DNA from: Pseudosporangium ferrugineum
GTDB taxonomy: Bacteria; Actinomycetota; Actinomycetes; Mycobacteriales; Micromonosporaceae
Length of the DNA stretch: 64,000 nt
NCBI RefSeq assembly: GCF_003002065.1
Contig: NZ_PVZG01000025.1
Location: 28,219-92,218 of the forward strand
Direction: 5' to 3'
How positions within the stretch are numbered: position 1 is the first letter of the stretch; each line of letters starts with the position of its first letter. The position numbers and the translations under genes were made by a program. Positions 34,819 to 45,427 of the stretch are shown piece after piece. The notes under the pieces were generated by a model. It was given only the letters and a program-made list of their open reading frames with translations. It did not search any database and had not been told where the DNA came from.

Positions 34819-35703
34819 GGACCTGGCGAGCAGCCGGCGGACCTCGGGCGCGGCGGGATCGTCCGGTGCCGCCTTCAGGAAGCGGCGCAGGGTGGTGGTC
34901 GCGTCCGGCGAGCCGGAGGCGCGTCGCGCCAGGCCCAGGAGGAGCAGAGCCTCGGTGTTGCCGGGGGAGTCGTGCAGGACCTGTCCGGCCGTCGTGGCCG
35001 CCTCTGCCGCCCTGTCGGACCGCAGCAGGGTGAACGCCAGCCGCAGCCGGGTACGGTCGTCCGGCCGTTGCGCCACCACATCGCGGTAGACCTCGGAGGC
35101 TTCGGCGTACCGGCCCTGGCCCTCCAGCGACCGCGCGAGCGTCAGCAGCGATGACGTGGAGTCCGCGGCGGCGCGGGCCGGCGGATCGGCGCTGTCGTGG
35201 TCCGGGCCGGCGAACGCGACGACGGCGACCAGGGCGATGACCGCGACCGCGACGGTGTCCCACATCCGGGCTCGCCCGATCGGCGGCGCCGGCGTCCGCG
35301 GGTCCCGATCCGGCGGCGCCGCGGGGCGGCGCCGGCGTTGCCGGAGCACGATCAGGACGACCGCGGCGACGGCCAGCAACGGCACCAGCCAGAGCAGGAT
35401 CCCGATGCCGTCGTAGCCGGGTTCGGCGAGGACGCCCTCGCCGTAACGGTCCACAAAGAACTGGCGTACCTGGTCCGGGGTGCGGCCGGCGGCAAGCTGC
35501 TGGTCGATGGTGTCCCGCATGGCGGCGGCCATCGGCGACTGCGACTGGGCCACGGACTCGCCCTGGCACGCCGGGCACAGCAGCCCTTCGGCGATGCCGT
35601 GCGCGGTCTCGGGGCGAGGTGCGGCGGACCGCCAGACGGCCGTTCCCGCCGCTGCCAGCAGCACGGCGGCGACGGCCAGCAGGAGCAGCCGGCGCAGCCT
35701 CAT
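34816..35703 (-). CDS. ccmH: cytochrome c maturation protein CcmH fused to CcmI-like TPR domain
   Basis: A 295-residue fusion. The N-terminal part has a signal anchor, then the CcmH redox motif LLCPACQGESVAQSQSP, which reduces apocytochrome c thiols, and a membrane helix (GILLWLVPLLAVAAVVLIVL). A second helix is followed by a TPR domain (about residues 190-295) like CcmI/NrfG, which recruits apocytochrome c. The start ATG at 35703 overlaps the ccmG stop. It is the last gene of a five-gene leftward ccm operon and is convergent with the BON gene. Confidence 0.9.
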   Translation of the reverse strand: MRLRRLLLLAVAAVLLAAAGTAVWRSAAPRPETAHGIAEGLLCPACQGESVAQSQSPMAAAMRDTIDQQLAAGRTPDQVRQFFVDRYGEGVLAEPGYDGIGILLWLVPLLAVAAVVLIVLRQRRRRPAAPPDRDPRTPAPPIGRARMWDTVAVAVIALVAVVAFAGPDHDSADPPARAAADSTSSLLTLARSLEGQGRYAEASEVYRDVVAQRPDDRTRLRLAFTLLRSDRAAEAATTAGQVLHDSPGNTEALLLLGLARRASGSPDATTTLRRFLKAAPDDPAAPEVRRLLARS

Positions 35704-36253
35704 GACGCCGCCAGCAGCGGCGGGATCCGCTGCTCCAGCCAGGCGGCGTCCACCGCGCCCTGCGCCCACCAGCGCAGTTGCCCGGCGCGGTCCACGACGA
35801 ACGTCTCCGGCACACCACGGGCACCCCAGGCCACCGCTGCGGTGCCCTGCGGGTCCGCGACGCTGCGCAGGTCCTGGACGCCCAGCTCGGTGAGCAGCCG
35901 GTGGGCCGACTCGGCGTTGTCCCGGATGTCGATACCGGCGATCTCCAGCCCGTCGGCCGACCACCGGCGCTGGGCGCCGGCCAGCACCGGAAGCTCCTGG
36001 CGGCACGGATCGCACCAGGACGCCCACACGTTGACCAGCACCACCTTGCCGCGCAGCGTGGTCAGGTCGAAGCGTGCGCCGGTCAAGGTCCGCCCGCGCA
36101 GCGGCGGTGCCGCGCCGGTCCGGGCCTGGGTCACCGGTCCCGTCGCTGCCGGGGTCGTGTCGCCGGACGCGCGTTGCATGCCGGATGCCAGCGTCACCCC
36201 CAGCACCGTGACCGCGGCCACGGCCAGCACCGCGCCGGCGATCCGCCGCCGGT

Positions 36254-36257
<4 letters not shown>
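35700..36257 (-). CDS. ccmG: thiol-disulfide oxidoreductase of cytochrome c maturation (CcmG/ResA-like)
   Basis: A 185-residue membrane-anchored thioredoxin-like protein. An N-terminal membrane helix is followed by the redox motif WASWCDPCRQELPVL and a cis-proline region GVPETFVVDRAG. It keeps the CXXCH cysteines of apocytochromes, or CcmH, reduced on the outer face of the membrane. The start is a GTG at 36257 overlapping the ccmF stop by 4 nt; the end overlaps the ccmH start. No other start fits the signal helix. Confidence 0.93.
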
Positions 36258-38163
<1,906 letters not shown>

Positions 38164-38167
<4 letters not shown>

Positions 38168-38562
38168 CGGCTGTCCTGCCCGCCCGCCTCGGCAGGCCGG
38201 TACTCGTTGCCGTGCTTGGCCATCACCGTGTCGGACCGGAAGACGCCCTCGGCGTCGAGGGCGCCCTCGACGACGGCCTCCTGCCCTTCGCGCAGCGTCC
38301 CGGGCAGGTCGGCGACCTGCTCCACCGCGATCTCGGTGGTGCCGTCGCCGATGCGGAAGCGCGTCAGCCCCCCTTCGGTACGCAGGGAGCCGGGCACGAC
38401 CTCGCCACCGAGGCGCACCCGCTCGTGAGCCGACATGTGCCCGGCGACCTCGCTGGGGGACCGGTAGAAGGTCAGCGTGTTCTGCAGGCCCGCGGCGACC
38501 AGCAGGGCGACACCGGCCACCACGATCAGGAGCAGCAGCGCACGGCTGCGTCGCGGTGTCAC
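38164..38562 (-). CDS. ccmE: cytochrome c maturation heme chaperone CcmE
   Basis: A 132-residue heme chaperone: one N-terminal membrane helix (ALLLLIVVAGVALLVAAGL) and an OB-fold domain ending in DTVMAKHGNEYRP, whose histidine is the covalent heme attachment site and whose tyrosine is the axial ligand. The start is a GTG at 38562, overlapping ccmC by 4 nt; the stop overlaps ccmF by 4 nt. The histidine form is the classic CcmE, not the cysteine variant known in archaea and some Gram-positives. Confidence 0.93.
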
Positions 38563-39293
38563 GGACGCCCCGCCCCGACGGTTCGCTTCGCCGGCGCCCG
38601 TACGCCCGCCCGCAGTTCGAGGACCGCCAACCGGCGCAGGAACAACCAGCCCGCGGTGACCGTGCATGCGGCGACGCAGAGCAACAGGGTGGCCAGCATG
38701 ACGGTGTCGATCGGCGGGCTGGCGCTCGGCGCGAGCACGGTGGCCTGCTGGTGCAGCGAGCGCCACCACACGACGGAGAAGTGCACCACCGGGACCATCA
38801 CGAACCCTGCCGCCCCCAGCCAGGCGGCCCGCCGGGCGCCGCGATGCGGCTTCGGCTCGGTTCCCCGCACGGTCACCTGCGCGGCGTAGACGAGGAAGAG
38901 AGCGATCGTGCTGACGATCCGCGGATCCCAGGCCCACCAGACGCCCCACGTCGCCCGGCCCCAGAACGTGCCCACGGCGAAGGTGATGACGGTGGCGCCC
39001 AGGCCGACCTCCGCGGCGGCCCGGGCGGCCCGGTCCCACCGGGGATCGGACCAGATCAGGTAGGCGCCGCTGCTGACCAGTACCGCGAAGAACGCCAGGT
39101 ACGCCGTCCAGGCGGCGGGCACGTGCAGATACATCAGACGTTGCGCCTGGCCCTGGACGGCATCGGCGGGCGCGACGGTCAGCGCGGCAATCATGCCCGC
39201 CGCGCTCAGCCCCGCCGCTGCCCAGCCGAGGTTGCGTCGGTCCCGGGTCGCGCGGCGGCCGTCGAGCAGGGGCGTCGGCAGGTTGTTCGGCAT
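38559..39293 (-). CDS. ccmC: heme exporter/handling protein CcmC
   Basis: A 244-residue membrane protein with six helices and the WWD heme-handling motif WGRATWGVWWAWDPRIVS. Conserved histidines lie in MYLHVPAAW and VPVVHFSVVWWRSLHQ. It loads heme onto CcmE. The ATG at 39293 follows AGGAGCACAC, and a SigB-like promoter lies 35 nt upstream. It is the first gene of the leftward ccm operon, which contains C, E, F, G and H but no CcmA, CcmB or CcmD, so the ATPase that recycles holo-CcmE must be elsewhere or absent. Confidence 0.92.
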   Translation of the reverse strand: MPNNLPTPLLDGRRATRDRRNLGWAAAGLSAAGMIAALTVAPADAVQGQAQRLMYLHVPAAWTAYLAFFAVLVSSGAYLIWSDPRWDRAARAAAEVGLGATVITFAVGTFWGRATWGVWWAWDPRIVSTIALFLVYAAQVTVRGTEPKPHRGARRAAWLGAAGFVMVPVVHFSVVWWRSLHQQATVLAPSASPPIDTVMLATLLLCVAACTVTAGWLFLRRLAVLELRAGVRAPAKRTVGAGRP

Positions 39294-39328
39294 GTGTGCT
39301 CCTCCGCAGGAAACCGGTGGCGCGCCCT

Positions 39329-39352
39329 TGCCCGGGGCATCGGCGCTCAAAC
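39329..39352 (-). promoter_or_regulatory. SigB/SigF-like promoter for the ccm operon
   Basis: On the minus strand GTTT (39349-39352) and GGGCA (39329-39333) are 15 nt apart. The element is 35 nt before the ccmC ATG and faces away from a matching element for ctaC, so both operons may be switched on together. Confidence 0.55.
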
Positions 39353-39395
39353 GGCCGCGCATCGAGATCTTGCGGCGTTTTCCGCCCGGCGCACC

Positions 39396-39419
39396 GTTTA
39401 GCGCCCGGCGGGACGGGCA
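39396..39419 (+). promoter_or_regulatory. SigB/SigF-like promoter for the caa3 oxidase/bc1 operon
   Basis: GTTT at 39396-39399 and GGGCA at 39415-39419 with a 15-nt spacer, 30 nt before the ctaC ATG. The -10 has C in place of T, the same change as in the divergent ccm promoter. Confidence 0.55.
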
Positions 39420-39449
39420 AGGGCGGCCGCGCTGACGGAAGGAGACCGG

Positions 39450-40457
39450 ATGCGGCACAGCCATCCACGACAGCGCCTGTGGCGGCTGTCGATCGTGCTG
39501 TCGGTGCTGCTGCTGGCGGGGTGCGCCCGGCATCGGCAGTCGACCCTGCACGCGTCCGGGGCCGGGGCGCAGCGCATCGAGGGACTCTGGTGGCTGCTCT
39601 TCTGGATCTCGATGGCCGTCTTCGCCGAGGTCATGCTGATCCTGGGGTGGGCGCTGTGGCGCCGGCGCAGGGCCACCGCCACGATCAAGGGCGGGGACGC
39701 GATCGGCGCCATCACGGTGCTCGGCGTCGCCGTCCCGTTCGTCATCCTGGTCGCCGCGTACGGACTCGGCCTGCGCGACCTGAACGCGCTCGCCGCCCCC
39801 CGCGAGAAGCCGGACGTGACCGTCGAGGTCATCGGCCACCAATGGTGGTGGGAGATCCACTACCCGGATCGCGCCGGCGCGGTGACCGCCAACGAGATGC
39901 ACATCCCGGTCGGGCAACCGGTCAAGGTGCGGTTGCGCACCGCGGACGTGCAGCACAGCTTCTGGGTTCCGCAGCTGATGCCCAAGACGGACCTGATCGC
40001 CGGCAAGGTGAACGAGACGTGGTTGCAGACGGACCGCGCCGGCACCTATCGGGCCCAGTGCGCGGAGTACTGCGGCAAGCAGCACGCGTTCATGGCCCTG
40101 ATGGTCGTCGCCGAGCCGCGTCCCGCGTTCGACGCCTGGGTGGCCGCCACCGCTCAGCCCGCCACCGGCACGTTGACCACGGCGCAGCAGCGCGGCCGTC
40201 AGATCTTCGAGCAGAGCTCATGCGCCTCCTGTCACACCATCCGCGGGACTTCCGCGGTGGGCGAGGTCGGTCCGGACCTCACCACGATCGGCTCGCGCTG
40301 GAGCATCGGCGCGGGAGCGGCACCCAACGACGCCGGCCACCTCGGCGGCTGGATCGTCAACTCGCAGACCATCAAGCCGGGCAACGCGATGCCGCCGCAA
40401 CCCGTCGCCGCGCAGGACCTCCCGGACCTGCTGTCGTACCTGCAATCGCTGAAGTAG
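39450..40457 (+). CDS. ctaC: cytochrome c oxidase subunit II with fused cytochrome c (caa3 type)
   Basis: A 335-residue lipoprotein-like subunit (LLLAGC lipobox, C25) with two membrane helices. The CuA centre is complete: H169, C204, C208, H212 and M215 (CAEYCGKQHAFM). A C-terminal cytochrome c domain carries the heme motif CASCH (C258, C261, H262) and a distal methionine in GNAMPPQP. This makes it a caa3-type subunit that needs no separate cytochrome c. The ATG follows GGAAGGAGACCGG. It heads a long operon with ctaD, ctaE, ctaG-like and qcr genes. Confidence 0.95.
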   Translation: MRHSHPRQRLWRLSIVLSVLLLAGCARHRQSTLHASGAGAQRIEGLWWLLFWISMAVFAEVMLILGWALWRRRRATATIKGGDAIGAITVLGVAVPFVILVAAYGLGLRDLNALAAPREKPDVTVEVIGHQWWWEIHYPDRAGAVTANEMHIPVGQPVKVRLRTADVQHSFWVPQLMPKTDLIAGKVNETWLQTDRAGTYRAQCAEYCGKQHAFMALMVVAEPRPAFDAWVAATAQPATGTLTTAQQRGRQIFEQSSCASCHTIRGTSAVGEVGPDLTTIGSRWSIGAGAAPNDAGHLGGWIVNSQTIKPGNAMPPQPVAAQDLPDLLSYLQSLK

Positions 40458-40464
40458 GGAGCGC

Positions 40465-42384
40465 ATGAGCGTCGAGACCGAGGAACAGGCGCGCCCCGCC
40501 TCCCGCAGCGAGGCCGTCGCCGCGCTGGAGAAGGACTGGGGCGAGCGGCCGTCGCTGCGCAGCTGGTTCAGCACCGTGGACCACAAGCGCATCGGCCGCC
40601 GCTACATGGTGACCGCCGGGATCTTCTTCATCCTGGCCGGCACCGACGCGATGATCCTGCGTACGCAGCTGGCCCGGCCGAACGCCACGGTGCTCTCGCC
40701 GGAGGCGTACGACCAGCTGTTCACCATGCACGGCACCGCGATGATCTTCCTGTTCTCGACGCCGATGTTCTTCGGCTTCGGCAACTTCCTGGTGCCGCTG
40801 ATGATCGGCGCCCGGGACATGGCCTTCCCCCGGCTGAACGCGTTCGGCTACTGGGTCTTCGCCTTCGCCGGCACCGTGATGTTCTCCAGCCAGCTCGTCG
40901 GCCGGGCCCCGGACGGCGGCTGGTTCGGCTACGTGCCGCTGACCGACACGCCCTACTCCTCGGGCATCAACCTCGACGTCTACTCGCTCGGCCTGCTGTT
41001 CCTCGGCGTCTCGACCACCGCCGGCGCGATCAACTTCATCGTCACCGTGGTCAAGATGCGCGCTCCGGGGATGTCGCTCAACCGGGTGCCGCTGTTCGTC
41101 TGGGCGATCGTCGGCACCTCCTTCATGGTGATCTTCGCGCTGCCCGCGCTGAATGTGGCCAACGCGATGCTCTTCCTGGACCGCCGCTTCGGCGCGCACT
41201 TCTTCGATCCGGCTCACGGCGGCAACACGCTGCTGTGGCAGCACCTGTTCTGGATCTTCGGGCACCCAGACGTCTACATCATCGTGATGCCGGCGCTGGG
41301 CATCGTCTCGGCGGTGCTGCCCGCGTTCTGCCGCCGCGGCGTCGTGGCGTACCCCCTGATGGTCCTGGCGATCGTCACCATCTCGATCATCAGCTTCGGC
41401 GTGTGGGTGCACCACATGTTCGCCACCGGGCTGCCGCAGCTGTCCTACAGCTTCTTCAGCGCGGCCAGCACGCTGATCACCATCCCGTCGGGTATCCAGA
41501 TCTTCGCCTGGCTCTTCACCATGCTGCGCGGACGGATCGTGGTGCGTACGCCGTTCCTGTTCGTCGTCGGGTTCATCGTGACGTTCGTCCTGGGCGGCTT
41601 CACCGGCGTCATGTTCGCCATCACGGCCTTCGACCAGCAGGTGACCGACTCCTACTTCGTGGTGGCGCACTTCCACTACGTGCTCTTCGGCGGCGCCGTC
41701 TTCCCGATGATCGCCGGGATCTACTACTGGCTGCCGAAGTTCACCGGCAAGATGTACGCCGAGAAGCTCAGCCGCTGGGCCTTCTGGCTCGTCTTCATCG
41801 GCTTCAACACCACCTTCATGCCCATGCACGTGTCGGGTCTGCTCGGCATGCCCCGGCGCATCTACACGTATCCCGGTGACCTGGGCTGGGACCTGTGGAA
41901 CCTCATCTCCACCATCGGCGCGTACGTCCTGGCCGTGGGTCTGCTCCTGGTGCTCATCGGCGTGCTGCAGGCCATCCGGCGGGGCCGCCTGGCGCCCGAC
42001 GACCCCTGGGGCGGGGACACCCTGGAGTGGGCCACGACCTCGCCGCCGCGGCCGTACAACTTCGTCACGGTGCCCACGGTGCACAGTGTCCACCCGATGT
42101 GGGACGAGCGGACCACCGCGGCGCTCGCCACCGACCCTCCTCTGCCGGATCACCAGGCCATGGCCACCAGCGAGCTGGACGGCCGCGAGGAAGGGGCGAT
42201 CGAGATGCCCGAGGCGTCCCTGTTGCCGCTGGTCAGCGCGCTGGGCATCCTCGTGGTCGTGCTCGGCCTGCTCTGGGGGTGGTACTGGTTCGCCGGCGCC
42301 GGCGCCCTGCTGATCTTCGGCACGGTCGCCCGCTGGATGTGGCCGCCGGAACGCACGCCCGAGGAAGCGGGGGTGGCGTCATGA
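40465..42384 (+). CDS. ctaD: cytochrome c oxidase subunit I
   Basis: A 639-residue heme-copper oxidase subunit I. Heme a and a3 ligand regions (MHGTAMIFLFSTPMF; HFHYVLFGG) and the CuB motif (FWIFGHPDVYIIVMPALGI with the GHPDVY cross-linked histidine-tyrosine) are complete, and WVHHMF provides the other CuB histidines. The last 80 residues (MPEASLLPLVSALGILVVVL) add two helices like a subunit IV fusion. It sits 8 nt after ctaC and overlaps ctaE by 4 nt. Confidence 0.96.
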   Translation: MSVETEEQARPASRSEAVAALEKDWGERPSLRSWFSTVDHKRIGRRYMVTAGIFFILAGTDAMILRTQLARPNATVLSPEAYDQLFTMHGTAMIFLFSTPMFFGFGNFLVPLMIGARDMAFPRLNAFGYWVFAFAGTVMFSSQLVGRAPDGGWFGYVPLTDTPYSSGINLDVYSLGLLFLGVSTTAGAINFIVTVVKMRAPGMSLNRVPLFVWAIVGTSFMVIFALPALNVANAMLFLDRRFGAHFFDPAHGGNTLLWQHLFWIFGHPDVYIIVMPALGIVSAVLPAFCRRGVVAYPLMVLAIVTISIISFGVWVHHMFATGLPQLSYSFFSAASTLITIPSGIQIFAWLFTMLRGRIVVRTPFLFVVGFIVTFVLGGFTGVMFAITAFDQQVTDSYFVVAHFHYVLFGGAVFPMIAGIYYWLPKFTGKMYAEKLSRWAFWLVFIGFNTTFMPMHVSGLLGMPRRIYTYPGDLGWDLWNLISTIGAYVLAVGLLLVLIGVLQAIRRGRLAPDDPWGGDTLEWATTSPPRPYNFVTVPTVHSVHPMWDERTTAALATDPPLPDHQAMATSELDGREEGAIEMPEASLLPLVSALGILVVVLGLLWGWYWFAGAGALLIFGTVARWMWPPERTPEEAGVAS

Positions 42385-42986
42385 CCGCGGTGACCTCTCC
42401 GCGGCTGTTGTCGGCGGAGATGCCGTCGGGACGCACCACCGGGTGGTGGGGCATGATCCTGTTCGTCACGACCGAGGCGACGGTGTTCGCCGCCATGCTG
42501 GGAAGCTACTTCTACGTCCGCTTCCAGTCGGGTCCGCAGTGGCCGCCGCCACCGCTGGAAGACCCGAAGCTGATGAAGGTCATCATCATGACGGCCGTGT
42601 TGCTGCCCAGCAGCGTTCCGGTGATGTGGGCCGAACGCGGCATCCGTAAGGGGCAACGGTGGCGGCTGCGCGCCGGCCTGGCGATCACACTCGTGCTCGG
42701 GCTGTCGTTCCTGGGACTGCAGGCGTGGGAGTACTCCGAGGACCTCAAGAAGCACACGCTGACCACCGACGCGTACAGCTCGCTGTTCTACTCCATCACC
42801 ACCCTGCACGGCTTCCACGTCGCCGTCGGACTCCTCATGGTCGGCTGGTTGCTGGCGGCCTCCCTGCGCGGCAGCTTCGGCTACCGCCGGCACGAGCGCG
42901 TGCGGCTGACCGCCATCTACTGGCACTTCGTGGACGTCGTGTGGGTGGCCATCTTCATCAGCCTCTACCTGTCACCGAGGTTGTGA
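42381..42986 (+). CDS. ctaE: cytochrome c oxidase subunit III
   Basis: A 201-residue subunit III with five membrane helices. Family marks: MILFVTTEATVFAAMLGSYFY at the start and TTLHGFHVAVGLLMVGW plus IYWHFVDVVWVAIF near the end. It stabilises the oxidase core. The ATG at 42381 overlaps the ctaD stop (ATGA). It lacks the first two helices of longer forms, as usual for this oxidase class. Confidence 0.95.
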   Translation: MTAVTSPRLLSAEMPSGRTTGWWGMILFVTTEATVFAAMLGSYFYVRFQSGPQWPPPPLEDPKLMKVIIMTAVLLPSSVPVMWAERGIRKGQRWRLRAGLAITLVLGLSFLGLQAWEYSEDLKKHTLTTDAYSSLFYSITTLHGFHVAVGLLMVGWLLAASLRGSFGYRRHERVRLTAIYWHFVDVVWVAIFISLYLSPRL

Positions 42987-43369
42987 TGCCGACACAGACC
43001 CGCCGAGCCGGCGGTTTCCTGCTCTGGTTCGCCGTGCTGGGCGGCGCACTCGCCTGGGCGCTGCACCTCGTCCTCGCCTGGGGCGTCGACGAGCTCACCT
43101 GCCGCTCCGGCAACACCAGCGTGGGCGGCATTCCGATCCGCGGCATCGTGGGCGCCGGCGTCGTCGTGCCGGCGCTGATCACCCTCGCGGCCCTGCTGCT
43201 CGCCTGGCGCGGGTGGCGGCGCGCGACCGCGGCGCGCGACGACGACGACGATCCGCGGATGGAGCGCACCGGCATGATGCTGCTCATCGGGATGTGCGCC
43301 AACGCCCTCTTCCTGTCGATCATCGCCGCCGGCGGCGCCGCGGTCCTGGTGTTGTCGCCATGTCAGTGA
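42986..43369 (+). CDS. membrane protein of unknown function in the oxidase operon
   Basis: A 127-residue protein with three hydrophobic helices: FLLWFAVLGGALAWALHLVL, a second around GAGVVVPALITLAALLLAW, and a C-terminal one (LFLSIIAAGGAAVLVL). The start overlaps the ctaE stop (TGATG) and the end overlaps the ctaG-like gene by 10 nt, so it is a true operon member. I do not recognise a named family; similar small proteins are found with caa3-type oxidases. A role in assembly is likely but unproven. Confidence 0.75.
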   Translation: MPTQTRRAGGFLLWFAVLGGALAWALHLVLAWGVDELTCRSGNTSVGGIPIRGIVGAGVVVPALITLAALLLAWRGWRRATAARDDDDDPRMERTGMMLLIGMCANALFLSIIAAGGAAVLVLSPCQ

Positions 43370-44241
43370 CCGCCGCGGCCGTCGTCCTCGCCCACGCCGA
43401 CGCGGATGCTGCCGACCGGTGGGTCGAGGTCACCGGTCTGCTGGCCGTGACCGGCCTCGGCGCGGCATACGGCCGTGGCGTGCACGAGCTGTGGGGGCGC
43501 CGCGGCGCGGGCGCGGTGGTGTCGCGATGGCGGGCGGCGGCGTTCCCCGCCGGGCTCGTCGTCCTCCTGCTCGCCCAGCGCGGCCCGGTGGACGAGGCGG
43601 CCGAACGGTCCCTGGCCGGGCACATGGTCCAGCACATGATCCTGCTGCTGGTGGCCGGGCCCCTGCTCGCCGCCGGCGGCGCCGGGCTGCCGCTCACTCT
43701 CGCCGCGCCGCGCCGCGTGCGTACGGTGATCGCCCGCTTCCGTACCGGTGCGGCCGGACGCTGGCTGCGGCGGCCGCTCAACCTCGCTCTGGTCGCGGCC
43801 GGTGTGCACACGGTCGTGCTGTGGCTGTGGCATCTTCCGAAGCCGTACATGTGGGCCGAGGAAGGCGCCTGGATCCACGGCGTGGAGCATCTGTCCTTCA
43901 CCGCCGCCGCGTGGCTGCTGTGGTCCACGGTGCTGGCACCGGGCCACCGAGGGCTCGGTGGACCGGCCACCTTCCTGCTGTTGTTCGCCGCCGGGATGCC
44001 CGCCGCCGCGCTCGGGGCCGTGCTGACCCTGGCGTCCGCGCCGATCTACCCGGCCGCGGCCGTCGCCGGGCCCGATCCGCTCGCCGACCAGCAGCTCGCC
44101 GGTCTGATCATGTGGATCCCCATGGACGTCGTCATGCTCGTCGCCGCGGTCGCCGTCTTCCTGCGCTGGATGGTCCGGCTGGACCGCAGCAGCCCCGCCG
44201 GCCGCGAACTGCGTCCGAGCCGAGAGGAGATACCGGCATGA
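43360..44241 (+). CDS. cytochrome c oxidase assembly factor CtaG-like (caa3-type)
   Basis: A 293-residue membrane protein with about seven helices of the caa3_CtaG family. The pattern SLAGHMVQHMILLLVAGPLLA with two histidines, WLWHLPKPYMWA and ADQQLAGLIMWIPMD are typical. It is not the CuB chaperone Cox11; in Bacillus the family is needed to assemble caa3 oxidase. The ATG at 43360 overlaps the upstream gene by 10 nt and the stop overlaps the cytochrome c gene by 4 nt. Confidence 0.88.
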   Translation: MSVTAAAVVLAHADADAADRWVEVTGLLAVTGLGAAYGRGVHELWGRRGAGAVVSRWRAAAFPAGLVVLLLAQRGPVDEAAERSLAGHMVQHMILLLVAGPLLAAGGAGLPLTLAAPRRVRTVIARFRTGAAGRWLRRPLNLALVAAGVHTVVLWLWHLPKPYMWAEEGAWIHGVEHLSFTAAAWLLWSTVLAPGHRGLGGPATFLLLFAAGMPAAALGAVLTLASAPIYPAAAVAGPDPLADQQLAGLIMWIPMDVVMLVAAVAVFLRWMVRLDRSSPAGRELRPSREEIPA

Positions 44242-44629
44242 TCGCCCGTCGACTGCGGCTCGTCTGGCCGCTCGCCGCGACCGCCGCCCTGCTGCTGGCC
44301 CCGGCCGCCTGCGCGGCGGTGCCACCGGGACCCCCGGCCGAAGTGCCCGACGGGGATCCGGCCCGCGGCGAGCGGCTCATCGCCACGTACGGCTGCGGCT
44401 CCTGTCACACCGTGCCCGGGGTCAAGGGGGCGAACGGGCTCGTCGGCCCGCCGCTGACCAAGTTCGGCAGCCGCTCGTACATCGCCGGGAACTGGTCAAC
44501 AGCGGGCCGAACCTGCAGCACTGGGTGATGGACCCGCAGGCCGTCGAGCCCGGAACGGCCATGCCGGACCTCGGGGTCACCTCCACCGACGCCCGGGACA
44601 TCGCCGCCTACCTGTTCACGCTGGACTGA
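44238..44629 (+). pseudogene. c-type cytochrome, frameshifted
   Basis: A membrane-anchored monoheme cytochrome c. The first frame gives a signal sequence, then GERLIATYGCGSCHTVPGVKG with the heme motif CGSCH, and stops at 44528. The next frame continues as expected, VNSGPNLQHWVMDPQAVEPG and TAMPDLGVTSTDARDIAAYL, to the stop at 44629 with a distal-methionine region. One missing base near the GGG run at 44487-44489 explains this (392 bp, one short of 131 codons). It may be a sequencing error, since overlaps with neighbours are intact. Expected role: electron carrier between bc1 and oxidase. Confidence 0.8.
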
Positions 44630-44638
44630 GGGGGTACC

Positions 44639-45427
44639 GTGACCGACCAACCCTCGGCGCCGCGCCGCGGTCACCGGATGCTGGCCGCGGCGGCCGGGCT
44701 CGGCGTGCTCGGCCTGCCGCTGGCGGCGCCCGCACCGTCGCCGTCCCCATCGGCGTCGCCCCTCCCGGCGCCGCCCACCGGCCCCGACCGCGGCACGGTG
44801 CTGTACCAGCAGAGCTGTGCCAGCTGCCACGGCCAGCGGGGCGAGGGCACCCAGCGTGGACCGTCCCTGGCCGATGTCGGGCCCGCCTCCGTCGACTTCC
44901 AGCTCAGCACCGGACGGATGCCGCTGAGCAAGGAGGGAAAGCCGAACGTGCATCAGGACGCGGTCTTCTCCGAGTCCGACATCCGAGCCCTCGTGCAGCA
45001 CGTCGCGTCGTTCCCGCCGGGCGGTGGCCCGCCGATTCCGGTCGTCGGTGGCGGGAGCACCCCATCGGGGCGGGAGCTGTATCTGACCTACTGCTCGGCG
45101 TGCCACTCCGCGGCCGGTGTCGGCGCCACGCTCAACAACGGCCGGATCGCGCCGTCGCTGTTCGAGGCCACCCCGACCCAGATCGGCGAGGCGGTACGGG
45201 TCGGACCGGGACTGATGCCCGCGTTCCCGCCCGACGTGCTCAGCGACGAGGAGGTCGACGACGTGGCCGCGTACGTCGGGGTGCTGCAGGACGACCGGGG
45301 TGAGCTGGACCGGGGCGGCTGGCCGCTGGGCCGGCTCGGCCCCTTCACGGAGGGAGTGGTGGCCTGGGTGTTCGGCCTCACGATCGTGCTGCTGCTCGCC
45401 CGCCGGCTCGGGAGCCGGGCCCGATGA
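44639..45427 (+). CDS. qcrC: diheme cytochrome c subunit of bc1-type complex (QcrC-like)
   Basis: A 262-residue diheme cytochrome c. The N-terminal segment LAAAAGLGVLGLPLAAP is a signal anchor, followed by a proline-rich linker. Heme motifs CASCH and CSACH define two cytochrome c domains, and the C-terminus (VVAWVFGLTIVLLLARRLG) is a membrane helix. This is the actinobacterial QcrC arrangement, which replaces cytochrome c1 and cytochrome c. The start is a GTG at 44639, 9 nt after the frameshifted cytochrome gene. It overlaps qcrA by 4 nt. Confidence 0.92.
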   Translation: MTDQPSAPRRGHRMLAAAAGLGVLGLPLAAPAPSPSPSASPLPAPPTGPDRGTVLYQQSCASCHGQRGEGTQRGPSLADVGPASVDFQLSTGRMPLSKEGKPNVHQDAVFSESDIRALVQHVASFPPGGGPPIPVVGGGSTPSGRELYLTYCSACHSAAGVGATLNNGRIAPSLFEATPTQIGEAVRVGPGLMPAFPPDVLSDEEVDDVAAYVGVLQDDRGELDRGGWPLGRLGPFTEGVVAWVFGLTIVLLLARRLGSRAR

